A DNA stretch of 64,000 nucleotides from Roseinatronobacter monicus (GCF_006716865.1 NZ_VFPT01000001.1:1731001-1795000); one strand, 5' to 3'. Numbered from the stretch's first letter, positions 18,534 through 27,058 are shown. Notes: generated from the letters alone by a model not told the origin. Numbers and translations: made by a program.

Positions 18534-18638
18534 CACTCTGCTCCTTGGTCAACTTTACACAGTCATCTAACATAGTGGCTGCATATACAAGCACCAGACC
18601 CAAGCGGGCCGACGGCGTATCTGGCGGAACAGGCGCGC

Positions 18639-18666
18639 AAAAAAAACGCCCGCACAAGGCGGGCGT
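18639..18666 (-). terminator. Rho-independent terminator
   Basis: Stem of 7 bp, loop of 7 nt and an uninterrupted T8 tract on the minus strand. On the plus strand the hairpin is preceded by A8 and not followed by T, so it acts on minus-strand transcripts. Confidence 0.8.
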
Positions 18667-18714
18667 CAGTTATTGAGGCAGGTTTCATACAGGCAAGAAA
18701 CCTATCGAGCAGTG
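18639..18714 (-). ncRNA. candidate small RNA with Rho-independent terminator
   Basis: On the minus strand a stem of seven perfect pairs (ACGCCCG 18646-18652 with CGGGCGT 18660-18666, loop 7) is followed by eight T residues, a strong terminator. No minus-strand gene lies upstream of it. A second perfect 7-bp hairpin (18680-18686 with 18697-18703) precedes it. Predicted start about 18714 from the promoter below gives roughly 75 nt. It lies upstream of bdhA and antisense to the upstream region of the peptide-binding protein gene. Confidence 0.5.
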
Positions 18715-18719
18715 ATTCA

Positions 18720-18748
18720 TATATAACCATTCTACCTTAGCCTTCCAA
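18720..18748 (-). promoter_or_regulatory. predicted promoter of the small RNA
   Basis: Minus strand: TTGGAA (18743-18748) and TATATA (18720-18725) are separated by 17 bp, matching a sigma-70 promoter at four of six positions in each hexamer. A start site near 18713-18714 follows. Confidence 0.45.
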
Positions 18749-18826
18749 GCTAAAAGTTTGAAAACTCTCGCAACGCACTGTAGCTTGAACAGAAATCGGC
18801 CCCTCAAAACCTTCGGAGCAGCTTGC

Positions 18827-20644
18827 ATGAAATCTCAATTGCGCCAAATCGCCGCAGCGATGGCCATACTTGCGCCCACGATATTCGCAGCGCAACATAG
18901 CGTCGCGCAGCCCAGCCATGGCATAGCTATGTATGGCGAGCCCGCCCTACCACCAGATTTTGAGCATTTGCCCCATGCCAACCCGAACGCACCCGCAGGA
19001 GGGCGCATCGTTCAGGGCGAGGTTGGCAATTTCGATTCCCTTAATCCGAACATCCTGAAAGGGCGCGCACCCTGGCAACTACAATATCTGACATATGAAA
19101 GCCTGATGGGCCGCAATTGGGACGAACCCTTCACCCTTTACGGGTTGCTGGCCGAATCAGTCGAGACGGATGACGACCGCTCATGGGTGGAATTCACCCT
19201 GCGACCAGAGGCCCGATTCTCGGATGGCAGCCCCGTCACCGTCGAAGATGTGCTGTGGTCCTACGAAACACTCGGCACAATCGGCCACCCGCGGTTCCAC
19301 GGAACATGGTCGCGCATTGAAAGCTCCGAGATTGTGGGCACACGCACCATCCGCTTCACCTTTACCGAACCGGACCGCGAATTGCCGCTGATCATGGGTC
19401 TGCGCCCGATCCTGCAAAAGGCGCAGTGGGAGAACCTTGATTTCGCGGAATCCGGAACCTCGGTCATTCCGATCACGACCGCCCCCTATGTCATCGACCG
19501 CTTCGAGGCAGGGCGCTATGTATATCTCAAGCGCGATCCCGATTATTGGGGCAATGACCTGCCGTTTATGCGCGGTCAGGCCAATCTTGAAGAAATCCGC
19601 ATGGAGTTTTTTGGCGATGGCACCGCCATGTTCGAGGCGTTCACCTCTGGCCTGTTGAACACCATGCGCGAAACCAACGCCAATGCATGGAACACGCGCT
19701 ATAATTTCCCTGCCGCACAGGCAGGCGAAATCGTGAAATCCGAAATCCCGCATCAGCGCCCTTCGGGCATTGCGGGACTTGTGATGAACACCCGCAACCC
19801 GTTGTTTTCGGATTGGCGCGTGCGCGAGGCGATGATCCACGCGTTCAATTTTGAGTATACCAGTCAGGTCATCAATGGCGGTGAAGACCCGCGCATCACC
19901 TCTTATTTCTCGAACTCGGAGCTGGCCATGAAAGACGGCCCCGCCGAAGGGCGCGTGGCCGAATTTCTCGAACCTTTCGCAGACCAGCTCTATCCCGGCA
20001 CATTAGAAGGGTATCGTCTGCCATCCTCTGATGGCAGCGTCGCCAACCGCGCCAATATGCGTGCCGCAACCAACCTGCTGAGTGACGCCGGGTGGGAGGC
20101 CGACACCGCAGGCGTCTTGCGCAACAGCGCGGGCGAGCCGTTCCGGTTCTCGATTCTCTTGCGGCAGGGGTCGTCAGAAGTGGCTTCAATCACCGATATC
20201 TATGTCGAGGCGCTAAAACGCCTTGGAATGGATGTCAGGGTATCGCAAATCGACTCCGCCCAATATACTGAGCGGACGAATAATTTTGACTTTGACATGA
20301 CCTATTTCGTGCGCGGCCTCTCGCTGAGTCCGGGCACCGAGCAGCGGCTTTACTGGGGGTCCGAGGCGGCACATGTGCCGGGGTCACGCAACCTGATGGG
20401 GGTCGAAAGCCCCGCCATTGATGCCCTGATTGAACGCTTGCTCAACTCGCGCGAGCAGGACGATTTTATCGCCACAACCCGCGCGCTGGACCGTGTTCTG
20501 ATCGCGGGGCGCTATGTCGTGCCCTTCTGGTTCAATGACCGCGCCCGCATTGCCCATGCAACCGAGTTGAAATTCCCCGATCACCTGCCTGTCTACGGCG
20601 ACTGGATCGGCTTTCAACCAGATGTCTGGTGGTGGGAGGACTGA
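18827..20644 (+). CDS. periplasmic solute-binding protein, peptide/opine ABC family 5 (YejA-like)
   Basis: 605 residues. A signal peptide (MKSQLRQIAAAMAILAPTIFAAQHSVAQ) precedes a cluster C extracytoplasmic binding protein: GMAMYGEPALPPDFEHLPHANPNAP-like start, FTLRPEARFSDGSPVTVEDVLWSYE, and VPFWFNDRARIAHATELKFPD near the end. This layout is that of YejA, the binding protein for peptide and microcin C uptake. I start at ATG 18827; the open frame extends 23 codons up. The permease and ATPase genes that normally follow are missing here: the next gene is unrelated and 450 bp away. Confidence 0.85.
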   Translation: MKSQLRQIAAAMAILAPTIFAAQHSVAQPSHGIAMYGEPALPPDFEHLPHANPNAPAGGRIVQGEVGNFDSLNPNILKGRAPWQLQYLTYESLMGRNWDEPFTLYGLLAESVETDDDRSWVEFTLRPEARFSDGSPVTVEDVLWSYETLGTIGHPRFHGTWSRIESSEIVGTRTIRFTFTEPDRELPLIMGLRPILQKAQWENLDFAESGTSVIPITTAPYVIDRFEAGRYVYLKRDPDYWGNDLPFMRGQANLEEIRMEFFGDGTAMFEAFTSGLLNTMRETNANAWNTRYNFPAAQAGEIVKSEIPHQRPSGIAGLVMNTRNPLFSDWRVREAMIHAFNFEYTSQVINGGEDPRITSYFSNSELAMKDGPAEGRVAEFLEPFADQLYPGTLEGYRLPSSDGSVANRANMRAATNLLSDAGWEADTAGVLRNSAGEPFRFSILLRQGSSEVASITDIYVEALKRLGMDVRVSQIDSAQYTERTNNFDFDMTYFVRGLSLSPGTEQRLYWGSEAAHVPGSRNLMGVESPAIDALIERLLNSREQDDFIATTRALDRVLIAGRYVVPFWFNDRARIAHATELKFPDHLPVYGDWIGFQPDVWWWED

Positions 20645-21097
20645 CGCGCTTACATGCGGTATCCATTGTCGCGCGCGCGATCTTCGATTAGCGCGGCGCA
20701 TGGCTTGCGTGCGCGAACAACTATGCTTGCGTTGATAATAGGCAATCAGGTCATTTCTTCTACCCAGAGGCAGCATACTGAATGCCGTTCTGAAAGATTT
20801 TTCAGTTTTTCCGCTGAAAAAGGGGATCGAACTGACGCGCAATCGTATCGCGCGGCTTATTTGTGCTACAGGCCATAGTCGGGATAACCGGCCCCACCAG
20901 AAGGTTCTTGAAATTCGCATTTCACCCAAAATCCCTTGTTCATTCGTGGTTAATGCATACTCCGAACTGTGGCGCATATTGGGCGATGTCAGAAAAACCA
21001 AAGCGCAACGCGACACATCGTCATATATGAATTTTATAAATAGCATGTCATCCTGACGCAGACCGGCAATGTCCGGCATGTAAAGGAGACGTTTGTT
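20645..21097. other. 453-bp non-coding gap with alternating inverted repeat
   Basis: No convincing protein is encoded; the ORFs present have no RBS or recognisable composition. It holds three complementary arms: CTGAAA (20790-20795), TTTTTCAG (20798-20805) and CTGAAAAA (20814-20821). Arm 2 can pair with arm 1 or arm 3. The stem 1:2 is followed by TTTTT, a weak terminator-like form. The downstream part is AT-rich and carries the palindrome at 21021. Confidence 0.5.
21021..21030. promoter_or_regulatory. TCATATATGA palindrome upstream of the DsrE-like gene
   Basis: A perfect 10-bp palindrome, 68 bp upstream of ATG 21098, in an AT-rich stretch. The same ten bases, with similar flanks (ACA, two bases, G before), occur at 58711-58720 upstream of the SQR-like gene. 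A candidate operator. Confidence 0.35.
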
Positions 21098-21541
21098 ATG
21101 ACCCATATGATCCGCACAACCGCCATTGCCGCCCTTTTGGGTGCTGGCCTTGGCGCGCCCGCACTGGCTGATACCGCTGAAAAGCTGGTAACAGTCGTCA
21201 CTTCCGAGAACCCGCAAACCCAGTTGATGGCAATGGTGCTAACGGCGCAGGCTGTCGAACAGGGGGCCGAGACGCGCATTCTGCTTTGCGGCCCCGGTGG
21301 TGATCTGGCCCTGATCGAGGCGCCGGAAGCGGCCACAGCCCCGCAACCACCGCGCGATGCAAGCCCGCAAGGCATGTTGCAAATGCTGATGGCGAATGGT
21401 GTGACCGTCGAGGTTTGCGCGATCTATCTGCCCGGACTTGGGGCCGATGAGTCGGTCTTGATCGAAGGCGTCGGCGTTGCCCAACCGCCCGCGATGGCAG
21501 GCGCGATGCTGGACGTAGACGCGCGCGTCTGGTCTTTCTGA
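21098..21541 (+). CDS. exported DsrE/DsrF-like family protein
   Basis: 147 residues. A signal peptide (TTAIAALLGAGLGAPALAD) places the mature protein in the periplasm. The rest follows the DsrE fold: LVTVVTSENPQTQLMAMVLTAQAVEQGAETRILLCGPGGDLAL, then GMLQMLMANGVTVEVCAIYLPG. Two cysteines sit at typical DsrE positions (LLCGPGG and EVCAIYL). Cytoplasmic DsrE proteins carry sulfur; the role of exported forms is not established. The ribosome site AAGGAG is close to ATG 21098. It stands alone, followed by a convergent transglycosylase gene. Confidence 0.78.
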   Translation: MTHMIRTTAIAALLGAGLGAPALADTAEKLVTVVTSENPQTQLMAMVLTAQAVEQGAETRILLCGPGGDLALIEAPEAATAPQPPRDASPQGMLQMLMANGVTVEVCAIYLPGLGADESVLIEGVGVAQPPAMAGAMLDVDARVWSF

Positions 21542-21593
21542 AGCACGTTACGACCGCGCGCCCCGGACCAGTTCCGGGGCGCGCAGACCTGCG

Positions 21594-22103
21594 TCAGGAT
21601 TCTTGCGCGCGTGAGGGGCAATCGCGGCGCACTTCACGATCACGCAATCCGGTTGCGACCAACATGCAGCGGTCACGCGCCTCATAGTAATAGCCGCGCG
21701 CATACCACATCACGGCGCGGTCAATATCGCCGTTCGACACCAGCCATGCCCCGCGCAGATACCGGCCTGCATATGTCAGATTGACCTCTGCATCCAAAAG
21801 TCGCTCTGGCGCGCCCTGAAACCCCATTTGCTGCGCGGTCTGGGGCAAAACCTGCATCAACCCCCAATAGGGACCGTTACGTGCATGCGGCCGGTAATCG
21901 CTTTCGCGCTGGATGACACGGTGCAACAGGGCTTCGGGAATGTCATGCTTGGCTGCATATTGGCGCACCAGCGTGCGCATCTGCGGCGTCTCTCCCGGAT
22001 ACAGATTGCTTGGCACGGGGGCTGCGCGCGACACGTCCGCGCCGGGCTTGGCACAGGCCGCAAGGCCAAGGCATAACAGCGTCAAAAATAGGGGCCGGAT
22101 CAT
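21594..22103 (-). CDS. lytic transglycosylase lipoprotein (SLT domain)
   Basis: 169 residues. The signal peptide ends in the lipobox LAAC (Cys17), so it is predicted to be a lipoprotein. The SLT core has HDIPEALLHRVIQRESDY with catalytic Glu67, then GPYWGLMQVLPQTAQQMGF and the NLTYAGRYLRGAW helix. It cleaves peptidoglycan glycan strands to 1,6-anhydro products. It is short for the family and lacks extra domains. The start overlaps the stop of the TfoX-like gene by 4 bp. Confidence 0.88.
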   Translation of the reverse strand: MIRPLFLTLLCLGLAACAKPGADVSRAAPVPSNLYPGETPQMRTLVRQYAAKHDIPEALLHRVIQRESDYRPHARNGPYWGLMQVLPQTAQQMGFQGAPERLLDAEVNLTYAGRYLRGAWLVSNGDIDRAVMWYARGYYYEARDRCMLVATGLRDREVRRDCPSRAQES

Positions 22104-22444
22104 GGTGAATGCGCCTCTCGGTTCGCGGGGATGACGCCCATTTCATCTAGAAAGGCGTCCATCACATTTGATTTGGGGGTATGCGCGGCTTTCAGGGTGT
22201 CGAACCGGGCGCGCAGACGGGCTTTCTCTTCCCCCCTGCAATCATTCCACGGTCGGCCCTGCAACGCCATTTCAAGCACGTAATATGCGATGAAATGTGG
22301 CTTGTGCCCGCTGTTCAGCAATTTTGCATATGCGACATCTGTTCCCAGCGCGCGCAGGTCTTCGGCGCAGGCGATCCCGGCACGCGCACAGGCATCTTCC
22401 ATTGCGGGGCCAAGATTTCGGATTGATGAGATCGGAGTTGACAT
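22100..22444 (-). CDS. TfoX/Sxy C-terminal-domain protein
   Basis: 114 residues covering only the C-terminal, helix-hairpin-helix-like half of TfoX: ISSIRNLGPAMEDACARAGIACAEDLRALGTDVAYAKLL, then YYVLEMALQGRPWNDCRGEEKARL. The N-terminal TfoX domain, linked to competence control, is absent, so a competence role should not be assumed. I start at ATG 22444 rather than TTG 22453. It forms a two-gene unit with the transglycosylase through a 4-bp overlap. Confidence 0.72.
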   Translation of the reverse strand: MSTPISSIRNLGPAMEDACARAGIACAEDLRALGTDVAYAKLLNSGHKPHFIAYYVLEMALQGRPWNDCRGEEKARLRARFDTLKAAHTPKSNVMDAFLDEMGVIPANREAHSP

Positions 22445-22588
22445 AACGGGCAAACAGACAACGCCCGATTACGGGCTGCACAGTCTTTGTGCTACCGCAT
22501 CATACGGCAGCGCGCCCAGCAGTATTTCGCGCGGTCAGGCTTTGACGCTCACGCATCGGCAAGATTCAGCCAATGCGCCATCGTTATC

Positions 22589-22744
22589 TCAGATCAAGGC
22601 CCAATCCGTGAACCGAATGGCCCGAACCTCGGACGCTGTGTCGCGCGCTTTGGCAAAGCGGGTATCAGCGCGCGGCTGCAGCGTCGGGCGTGGGGGTGCG
22701 GCGTCAGTGCCGGATTCGGCGCGGGAGGCGGTGAAATTGCGCAT
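22589..22744 (-). CDS. small protein of unknown function, 51 aa
   Basis: 51 residues starting MRNFTASRAESG and ending AIRFTDWALI; arginine-rich, no membrane segment, family not recognised. Support for being real: a perfect AAGGAG ribosome site seven bases before ATG 22744, and a CtrA-type box 71 bp upstream with no other gene to serve. It lies between serS and the TfoX-like gene on the same strand. It could be a short leader or a genuine small protein. Confidence 0.45.
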   Translation of the reverse strand: MRNFTASRAESGTDAAPPRPTLQPRADTRFAKARDTASEVRAIRFTDWALI

Positions 22745-22814
22745 GTAAATTCTCCTTGTTCTCAAAATTGATCCTGTCAGGAAACCTTGAAAACATGGCC
22801 GCAATGGGGTGGCA

Positions 22815-22829
22815 TTAAGACTTTGTTAA
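22815..22829. promoter_or_regulatory. CtrA-type box
   Basis: TTAA-GACTTTG-TTAA followed by C: an exact match to the CtrA half-site pair TTAA-N7-TTAAC. It lies between the serS stop (22868) and the 51-codon ORF start (22744). In Rhodobacterales CtrA controls motility, gene-transfer agent and recombination genes rather than being essential. Confidence 0.5.
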
Positions 22830-22867
22830 CATGCGCCCCATCGCGCCCTGATCCATTTTCTGCGCGC

Positions 22868-24160
22868 TCAGACCAACTCACCGTCAGGGGTGATCCGGGT
22901 GCGCCCGCGCAAATAAGGATGCAGTGCTTGGGGGAAGACCACGCCCCCGTCTTCGGTCTGTCCATTTTCCAGCACCGCGATCAGGCAGCGCCCGACTGCC
23001 AGGCCAGAACCGTTGAGCGTGTGGACAAATTCTGGTTTTGCGCCATTTTCGTGACGGAAGCGCGCGTTCATCCGCCGCGCCTGAAAATCACCACAGACCG
23101 ATACGCTGGAAATCTCGCGGTAGGTGTCCTGACCCGGCAGCCAGACTTCCAGATCATGGGTTTTCTGTGCCCCAAACCCCATATCGCCCGCGCAAAGCAC
23201 CATGCGGCGATAGGGCAGCCCCAGCTGCTCCAGCACTGTCTCTGCGCAGCGGGTCATGCGTTCATGCTCGGCAAGGCTGTCTTCTGGCCGCGTGATGGAC
23301 ACCATCTCGACCTTCTCAAACTGGTGCTGGCGCAGCATACCGGTGGTATCTTTGCCCGCACTGCCCGCCTCGGACCGGAAGCACAGCGTATGCGCGCAAA
23401 ACCGCAGCGGCAGTGTTGCGCCGTCCAGTATGTCACCGGCCGCGAAATTGGTCAGCGTCACTTCCGATGTCGGAATCAGCCACCAGCCATTGGTCGTACG
23501 GTAGCTGTCTTCGGCAAATTTCGGCAACTGCCCGGTGCCATACATCGCCTCATCGCGCACCAGAACCGGGCTGTTGACCTCGCGCAAGCCATGCTCTTCG
23601 ACATGCAGATCCAACATGAATTGTGCCAAGGCACGGTGCACCCGCGCCACAGCGCCGCGCAGCACCACGAACCGCGCGCCGGACAGTTTGGCCGCTGTGG
23701 CGAAATCCATATCCTGCGCAATACCCTTGATCTCGTAATGCTCGACCGGCGTGAAATCGAACACACGCGGGGTTCCCCAGCGGTGCGTCTCGACATTGCC
23801 GGCCTCATCCGCGCCATCCGGCACTTCGTCCAGTGGCAGATTCGGCAGGGTTTCCAGAATCGCTGTCAGTTTTGCGTCGCCTGTGCGCGCGTCTTCTTCC
23901 AAAGCCGCCATCTCGGCTTTCTTCTCGGCGACAAGGGCGCGCAACCGCTCGAATTCGGCATCGTCCCCGCGCGCCTTTGCAGCGCCCACCTGTTTGGACG
24001 CCGCATTCTGCGCCGCCTTCGCCGCTTCTGCTTGCGAAATTGCGGCCCGCCGCGCCTGATCCAGCGCCAGAACCTCGGATGACTGTGCCGCAAGGCCACG
24101 ACGGGCCAGACCGGCATCAAAAGCAGCGGGGTTTTCGCGAATCGCGCGGATATCGTGCAT
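22868..24160 (-). CDS. serS: seryl-tRNA synthetase
   Basis: 430 residues; class II synthetase. The N-terminal coiled-coil arm (residues about 25-110, rich in Ala, Glu and Lys) binds the long variable arm of tRNA-Ser. Core motifs: [26 protein letters not shown] motif with IPTSEV, motif 2 [32 protein letters not shown], and motif 3 [19 protein letters not shown]. The start is ATG 24160 ([11 protein letters not shown]). Its substrate tRNA-Ser(TGA) is encoded at 4583-4672. Confidence 0.96.
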   Translation of the reverse strand: MHDIRAIRENPAAFDAGLARRGLAAQSSEVLALDQARRAAISQAEAAKAAQNAASKQVGAAKARGDDAEFERLRALVAEKKAEMAALEEDARTGDAKLTAILETLPNLPLDEVPDGADEAGNVETHRWGTPRVFDFTPVEHYEIKGIAQDMDFATAAKLSGARFVVLRGAVARVHRALAQFMLDLHVEEHGLREVNSPVLVRDEAMYGTGQLPKFAEDSYRTTNGWWLIPTSEVTLTNFAAGDILDGATLPLRFCAHTLCFRSEAGSAGKDTTGMLRQHQFEKVEMVSITRPEDSLAEHERMTRCAETVLEQLGLPYRRMVLCAGDMGFGAQKTHDLEVWLPGQDTYREISSVSVCGDFQARRMNARFRHENGAKPEFVHTLNGSGLAVGRCLIAVLENGQTEDGGVVFPQALHPYLRGRTRITPDGELV

Positions 24161-24364
24161 GGAACCTCTCGTCAGGCAAAAGCGGGCAAGACGCCCATAT
24201 CTTAACGCAGTCCTTATGCCGCATTGCGCGCGCGCACGAAAGGGGATGTTGGTCTGTGCGAAACGTAAGACAAAATGGCGCAACGGCATCTGTCAGGAAC
24301 GATTGACCCGATGATGTGCGAAGCGCTAAGATACCCCAACGGATGCCAGACAGGAGCTGCCCTA

Positions 24365-26017
24365 ATGGATGGCAACACGCTCGCGGAAACTGCGGGCTAT
24401 AACGCCCCGAAAGCATCGGGCTTGTTCGACACACCCCTATTCTCTGATCCTCAGGCACGCGCGCTGACGCATGTTGGCGTGATTGATGTTGGATCAAACT
24501 CTGTCCGCTTGGTTGTGTTCGACGGCGCGGCCCGCAGCCCTGCGTATTTTTTCAACGAGAAAGTGCTGTGTGGGCTGGGGCGTGGGCTGGCGGAAACCGG
24601 CAAACTGAACCCCGAGGGGCGCCGCCGCGCACTTGCCACGCTCGAGCGGTTTGCCCTGCTGGCGCGTGGCATGTCGCTGTCAAACCTGACAATGGTCGCC
24701 ACCGCCGCCATGCGCGAGGCCGAGGATGGCCCCGACTTCTGCGCCCTGATCGAGCGCGAAACCGGCCTGCGTATGCGCATCATTGATGGCGCAGAAGAGG
24801 CGCGCCTGTCCGCACAAGGCGTGCTGACCGGCTGGCCAGAGGCAAATGGCCTTGTCTGCGATATCGGCGGCAACAGCATGGAGCTGGCCGTGATCGGGGA
24901 CGGCAAGGTGCATTGCAATGTCACTTCGGGCCTTGGGCCGTTTCGCCTGCAACAGATCAGTGGCGGCAAGAAAGGGTTGCGCGATCATATCAGTGCGGTT
25001 CTGAAAGACCTGCGCGCCCAGATCAGCGACCATCATGACGCGCTCTATCTGGTGGGCGGATCATGGCGCGCCATTGCGCGCATGGACATGGAGCGGCGTG
25101 GATATCCGCTAAAGGTTTTGCACGAATACGCCATGACCCCGAAGGCAATCCGCAAAACAATAGAGTGGATACTGGAACAAGATCCGGCCAAACTGCGCGC
25201 CCTGACCGGTGTTTCCGCCGAACGCATGAGCCTTGTGCCGCTGGCCTGTCAGGTCTTGCGCCAACTGGTGCATGTGTTTGGCCCCAAACAGGTCTATGTC
25301 TCAAGCTATGGCATCAGAGAGGGCATTTTGTATGAACAGATGCCCGAAGACCTGCGCCGCCGCGACCCGCTGATCGAAGCGTGCCATTTTATGGAATATT
25401 CCAGCTCGCGCATTCCGGGCTTTGGCAAGAAACTGTATCACTTCCTGCTGCCGCTCTATCGCAATCGCCCGCCTGAGCGGTTGCGCCTGATCCGCGCCGC
25501 TTGCCTGTTGCATGACGTGAACTGGCGCGCGCATCCCGATTACCGCGCGGATGCCTGCTTTGACACCACCACCCGCGCCAACTTGGGCGGGCTGGACCAC
25601 CAGGGCCGCGTTTACTTGGGCATTGCGCTGATGCACCGCTACAAAACCAATGGCATGCGCCCGCGCATCAAGGAAATTGCAGGGCTGATGTCGGATAAGG
25701 ATCTGGCAGAGGCGAAAATGCTGGGGCGCGCGTTGCGATTCGGGGCAATGTTCTCGATGGATGGCCCTGAAAACGCTGGGGAATTGCGCTTCTATCCCAA
25801 AAAGAAAGTGTTGGAGCTTATTCTGGAGCGCGACATGCAGGCCTTGCTGACGGAAGTTGCTGAGCAACGCTTTGCTGCATTGGCGAATCAGGTGGGCTCA
25901 GAAGCGAAAGTGCGCGTGCGCCGTTCTCACAACTCGAACGGGTCGGCAGACGTATCGCCAGATGCATCTTCATCCGGCATCGACTCATCCGAATCCGGCA
26001 CAACATCCTCTGCCTGA
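24365..26017 (+). CDS. ppx: exopolyphosphatase / Ppx-GppA family phosphatase
   Basis: 550 residues. The ASKHA fold is seen in VGVIDVGSNSVRLVVFDG, ATAAMREAEDGPDF, IDGAEEARLSAQGVL and VCDIGGNSMELAVI, with a C-terminal HD-like helical domain (RAACLLHDVNWRAHPDY). It removes phosphate from polyphosphate or (p)ppGpp derivatives. I choose ATG 24365 with AGGAG eight bases upstream; the frame is open 30 codons further up. The last 30 residues are a serine-rich acidic tail that overlaps the 3' end of the opposite-strand gene by 91 bp, so the tail may be a recent stop-codon extension. Confidence 0.88.
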   Translation: MDGNTLAETAGYNAPKASGLFDTPLFSDPQARALTHVGVIDVGSNSVRLVVFDGAARSPAYFFNEKVLCGLGRGLAETGKLNPEGRRRALATLERFALLARGMSLSNLTMVATAAMREAEDGPDFCALIERETGLRMRIIDGAEEARLSAQGVLTGWPEANGLVCDIGGNSMELAVIGDGKVHCNVTSGLGPFRLQQISGGKKGLRDHISAVLKDLRAQISDHHDALYLVGGSWRAIARMDMERRGYPLKVLHEYAMTPKAIRKTIEWILEQDPAKLRALTGVSAERMSLVPLACQVLRQLVHVFGPKQVYVSSYGIREGILYEQMPEDLRRRDPLIEACHFMEYSSSRIPGFGKKLYHFLLPLYRNRPPERLRLIRAACLLHDVNWRAHPDYRADACFDTTTRANLGGLDHQGRVYLGIALMHRYKTNGMRPRIKEIAGLMSDKDLAEAKMLGRALRFGAMFSMDGPENAGELRFYPKKKVLELILERDMQALLTEVAEQRFAALANQVGSEAKVRVRRSHNSNGSADVSPDASSSGIDSSESGTTSSA

Positions 26018-26310
26018 CGACGGCGAATCAGAATATCGCCATTGGGCTGGATTTCCGGCGGATGAAATTGTGTCATGTCGCGCAATTGCTGAAGGAACCG
26101 CTGCAATTCCGGCTCCATTTCAGTGAAGCCACGCTCTAACTCGCGCATTTGTGGCTCTACTTCCGTCATGAAGCCGCGCAACATCCGCTCGAACAGATCG
26201 AACATCCGTGGCGTGCTTTCCTCCACAGTGGGCGGCGCGCCCTCAACTTCGGCCTGAACAGGCAGAACCAGCAAGGCGCATAGCGCAAGGGATGTGACCA
26301 AGGTTTTCAT
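25927..26310 (-). CDS. secreted protein of unknown function (Rhodobacterales type)
   Basis: 127 residues. A signal peptide (MKTLVTSLALCALLVLPVQA) is followed by an amphipathic helical region (FDLFERMLRGFMTEVEPQMRELERG), a conserved-looking motif PPEIQPNGDILIRRR, and a very acidic tail (PDSDESMPDEDASGD). I recall similar short proteins in Rhodobacteraceae, sometimes mislabelled as ATPases; there is no nucleotide-binding motif here. I start at ATG 26310. Its acidic tail is encoded antisense to the ppx tail. Confidence 0.65.
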   Translation of the reverse strand: MKTLVTSLALCALLVLPVQAEVEGAPPTVEESTPRMFDLFERMLRGFMTEVEPQMRELERGFTEMEPELQRFLQQLRDMTQFHPPEIQPNGDILIRRRQAEDVVPDSDESMPDEDASGDTSADPFEL

Positions 26311-26374
26311 GGGGCGAGTATAGGCCCGCCCGCGCGCAACAGCCAGCACCACGCGCGCCAATCGCAAAAACGTG

Positions 26375-27058
26375 TCAGGCCGCGCGCCCCTGCTGAATTT
26401 CTTCCCATGCGCGGTTCAAGTCCCGCAAGCGATGCTCGGCCAGTTTCACTGCCTCGGCGGGCACACCGCGCGCCGCCAGCCTATCGGGGTGGGTTTCACG
26501 CACAGCGTCGCGGTAGGCACGGCGGATTACCTCGATGGGCGCATCCTGACTGACTTCCAGCACGTCATAGGGGTCTGGCGGCACATCGCCTACGAATCGC
26601 GCACGCAAGCTGCGAAAACACCGCTCTGACAGGCCGAAGATATCAGCCACCTCACGCAAGAACGCTTCTTCCTGCGGGTGAAAGCCGTCATCGGCCATTG
26701 CCACCTCGAACAGCCCTTCCATCAGATCAACCAAAACCGGATCACGCTGCGGGAACATCGCCGCGATCTTGCGCGCATAAAGGTCAAACCCCGCCACATC
26801 CTGCCGCGCCAGATTGAACACGCGCGCGGCATTCGCCTCATCTTCGGGCGGTATGGTGAAAATCCGGCGAAACGCGGCAACTTCACCGCGCGTGACCTGC
26901 CCATCGGCTTTGGCCAGCTTCGCCCCAAGCGCGATGACAGCGATGGTAAAGGCCACTGTCCGCTCTGGCGGGGTGCGCAGACGGTCAAAGACACTGCTCA
27001 GTGGTTCGCCCTTGCGAAGGGCGGTCAGGGCGTCTGCTATTCGGGTCCAGATCGACAT
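26375..27058 (-). CDS. TerB-like and DnaJ-domain protein (DjlA-like co-chaperone)
   Basis: 227 residues. A TerB-type helical domain (about 35-150) carries the paired acidic motifs KADGQVTRGE and ADDGFHPQEE. A C-terminal J-domain (about 162-227) has the HPD motif at 190-192 (RETHPDRLAARG), so it can stimulate an Hsp70. Domain order matches DjlA, but there is no N-terminal membrane helix, so it is probably soluble. I start at ATG 27058. The GNAT gene lies 45 bp upstream on the same strand. Confidence 0.85.
   Translation of the reverse strand: MSIWTRIADALTALRKGEPLSSVFDRLRTPPERTVAFTIAVIALGAKLAKADGQVTRGEVAAFRRIFTIPPEDEANAARVFNLARQDVAGFDLYARKIAAMFPQRDPVLVDLMEGLFEVAMADDGFHPQEEAFLREVADIFGLSERCFRSLRARFVGDVPPDPYDVLEVSQDAPIEVIRRAYRDAVRETHPDRLAARGVPAEAVKLAEHRLRDLNRAWEEIQQGRAA

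Noticed and set aside
20654-20878. 74-codon plus-strand ORF in the gap after the binding-protein gene
   Set aside because: No ribosome site, runs through the three-armed inverted repeat, no family resemblance.
20384-21217. 277-codon minus-strand ORF across the end of the binding-protein gene and the following gap
   Set aside because: It is antisense to two supported genes and covers repeats and AT-rich DNA; composition does not look coding.
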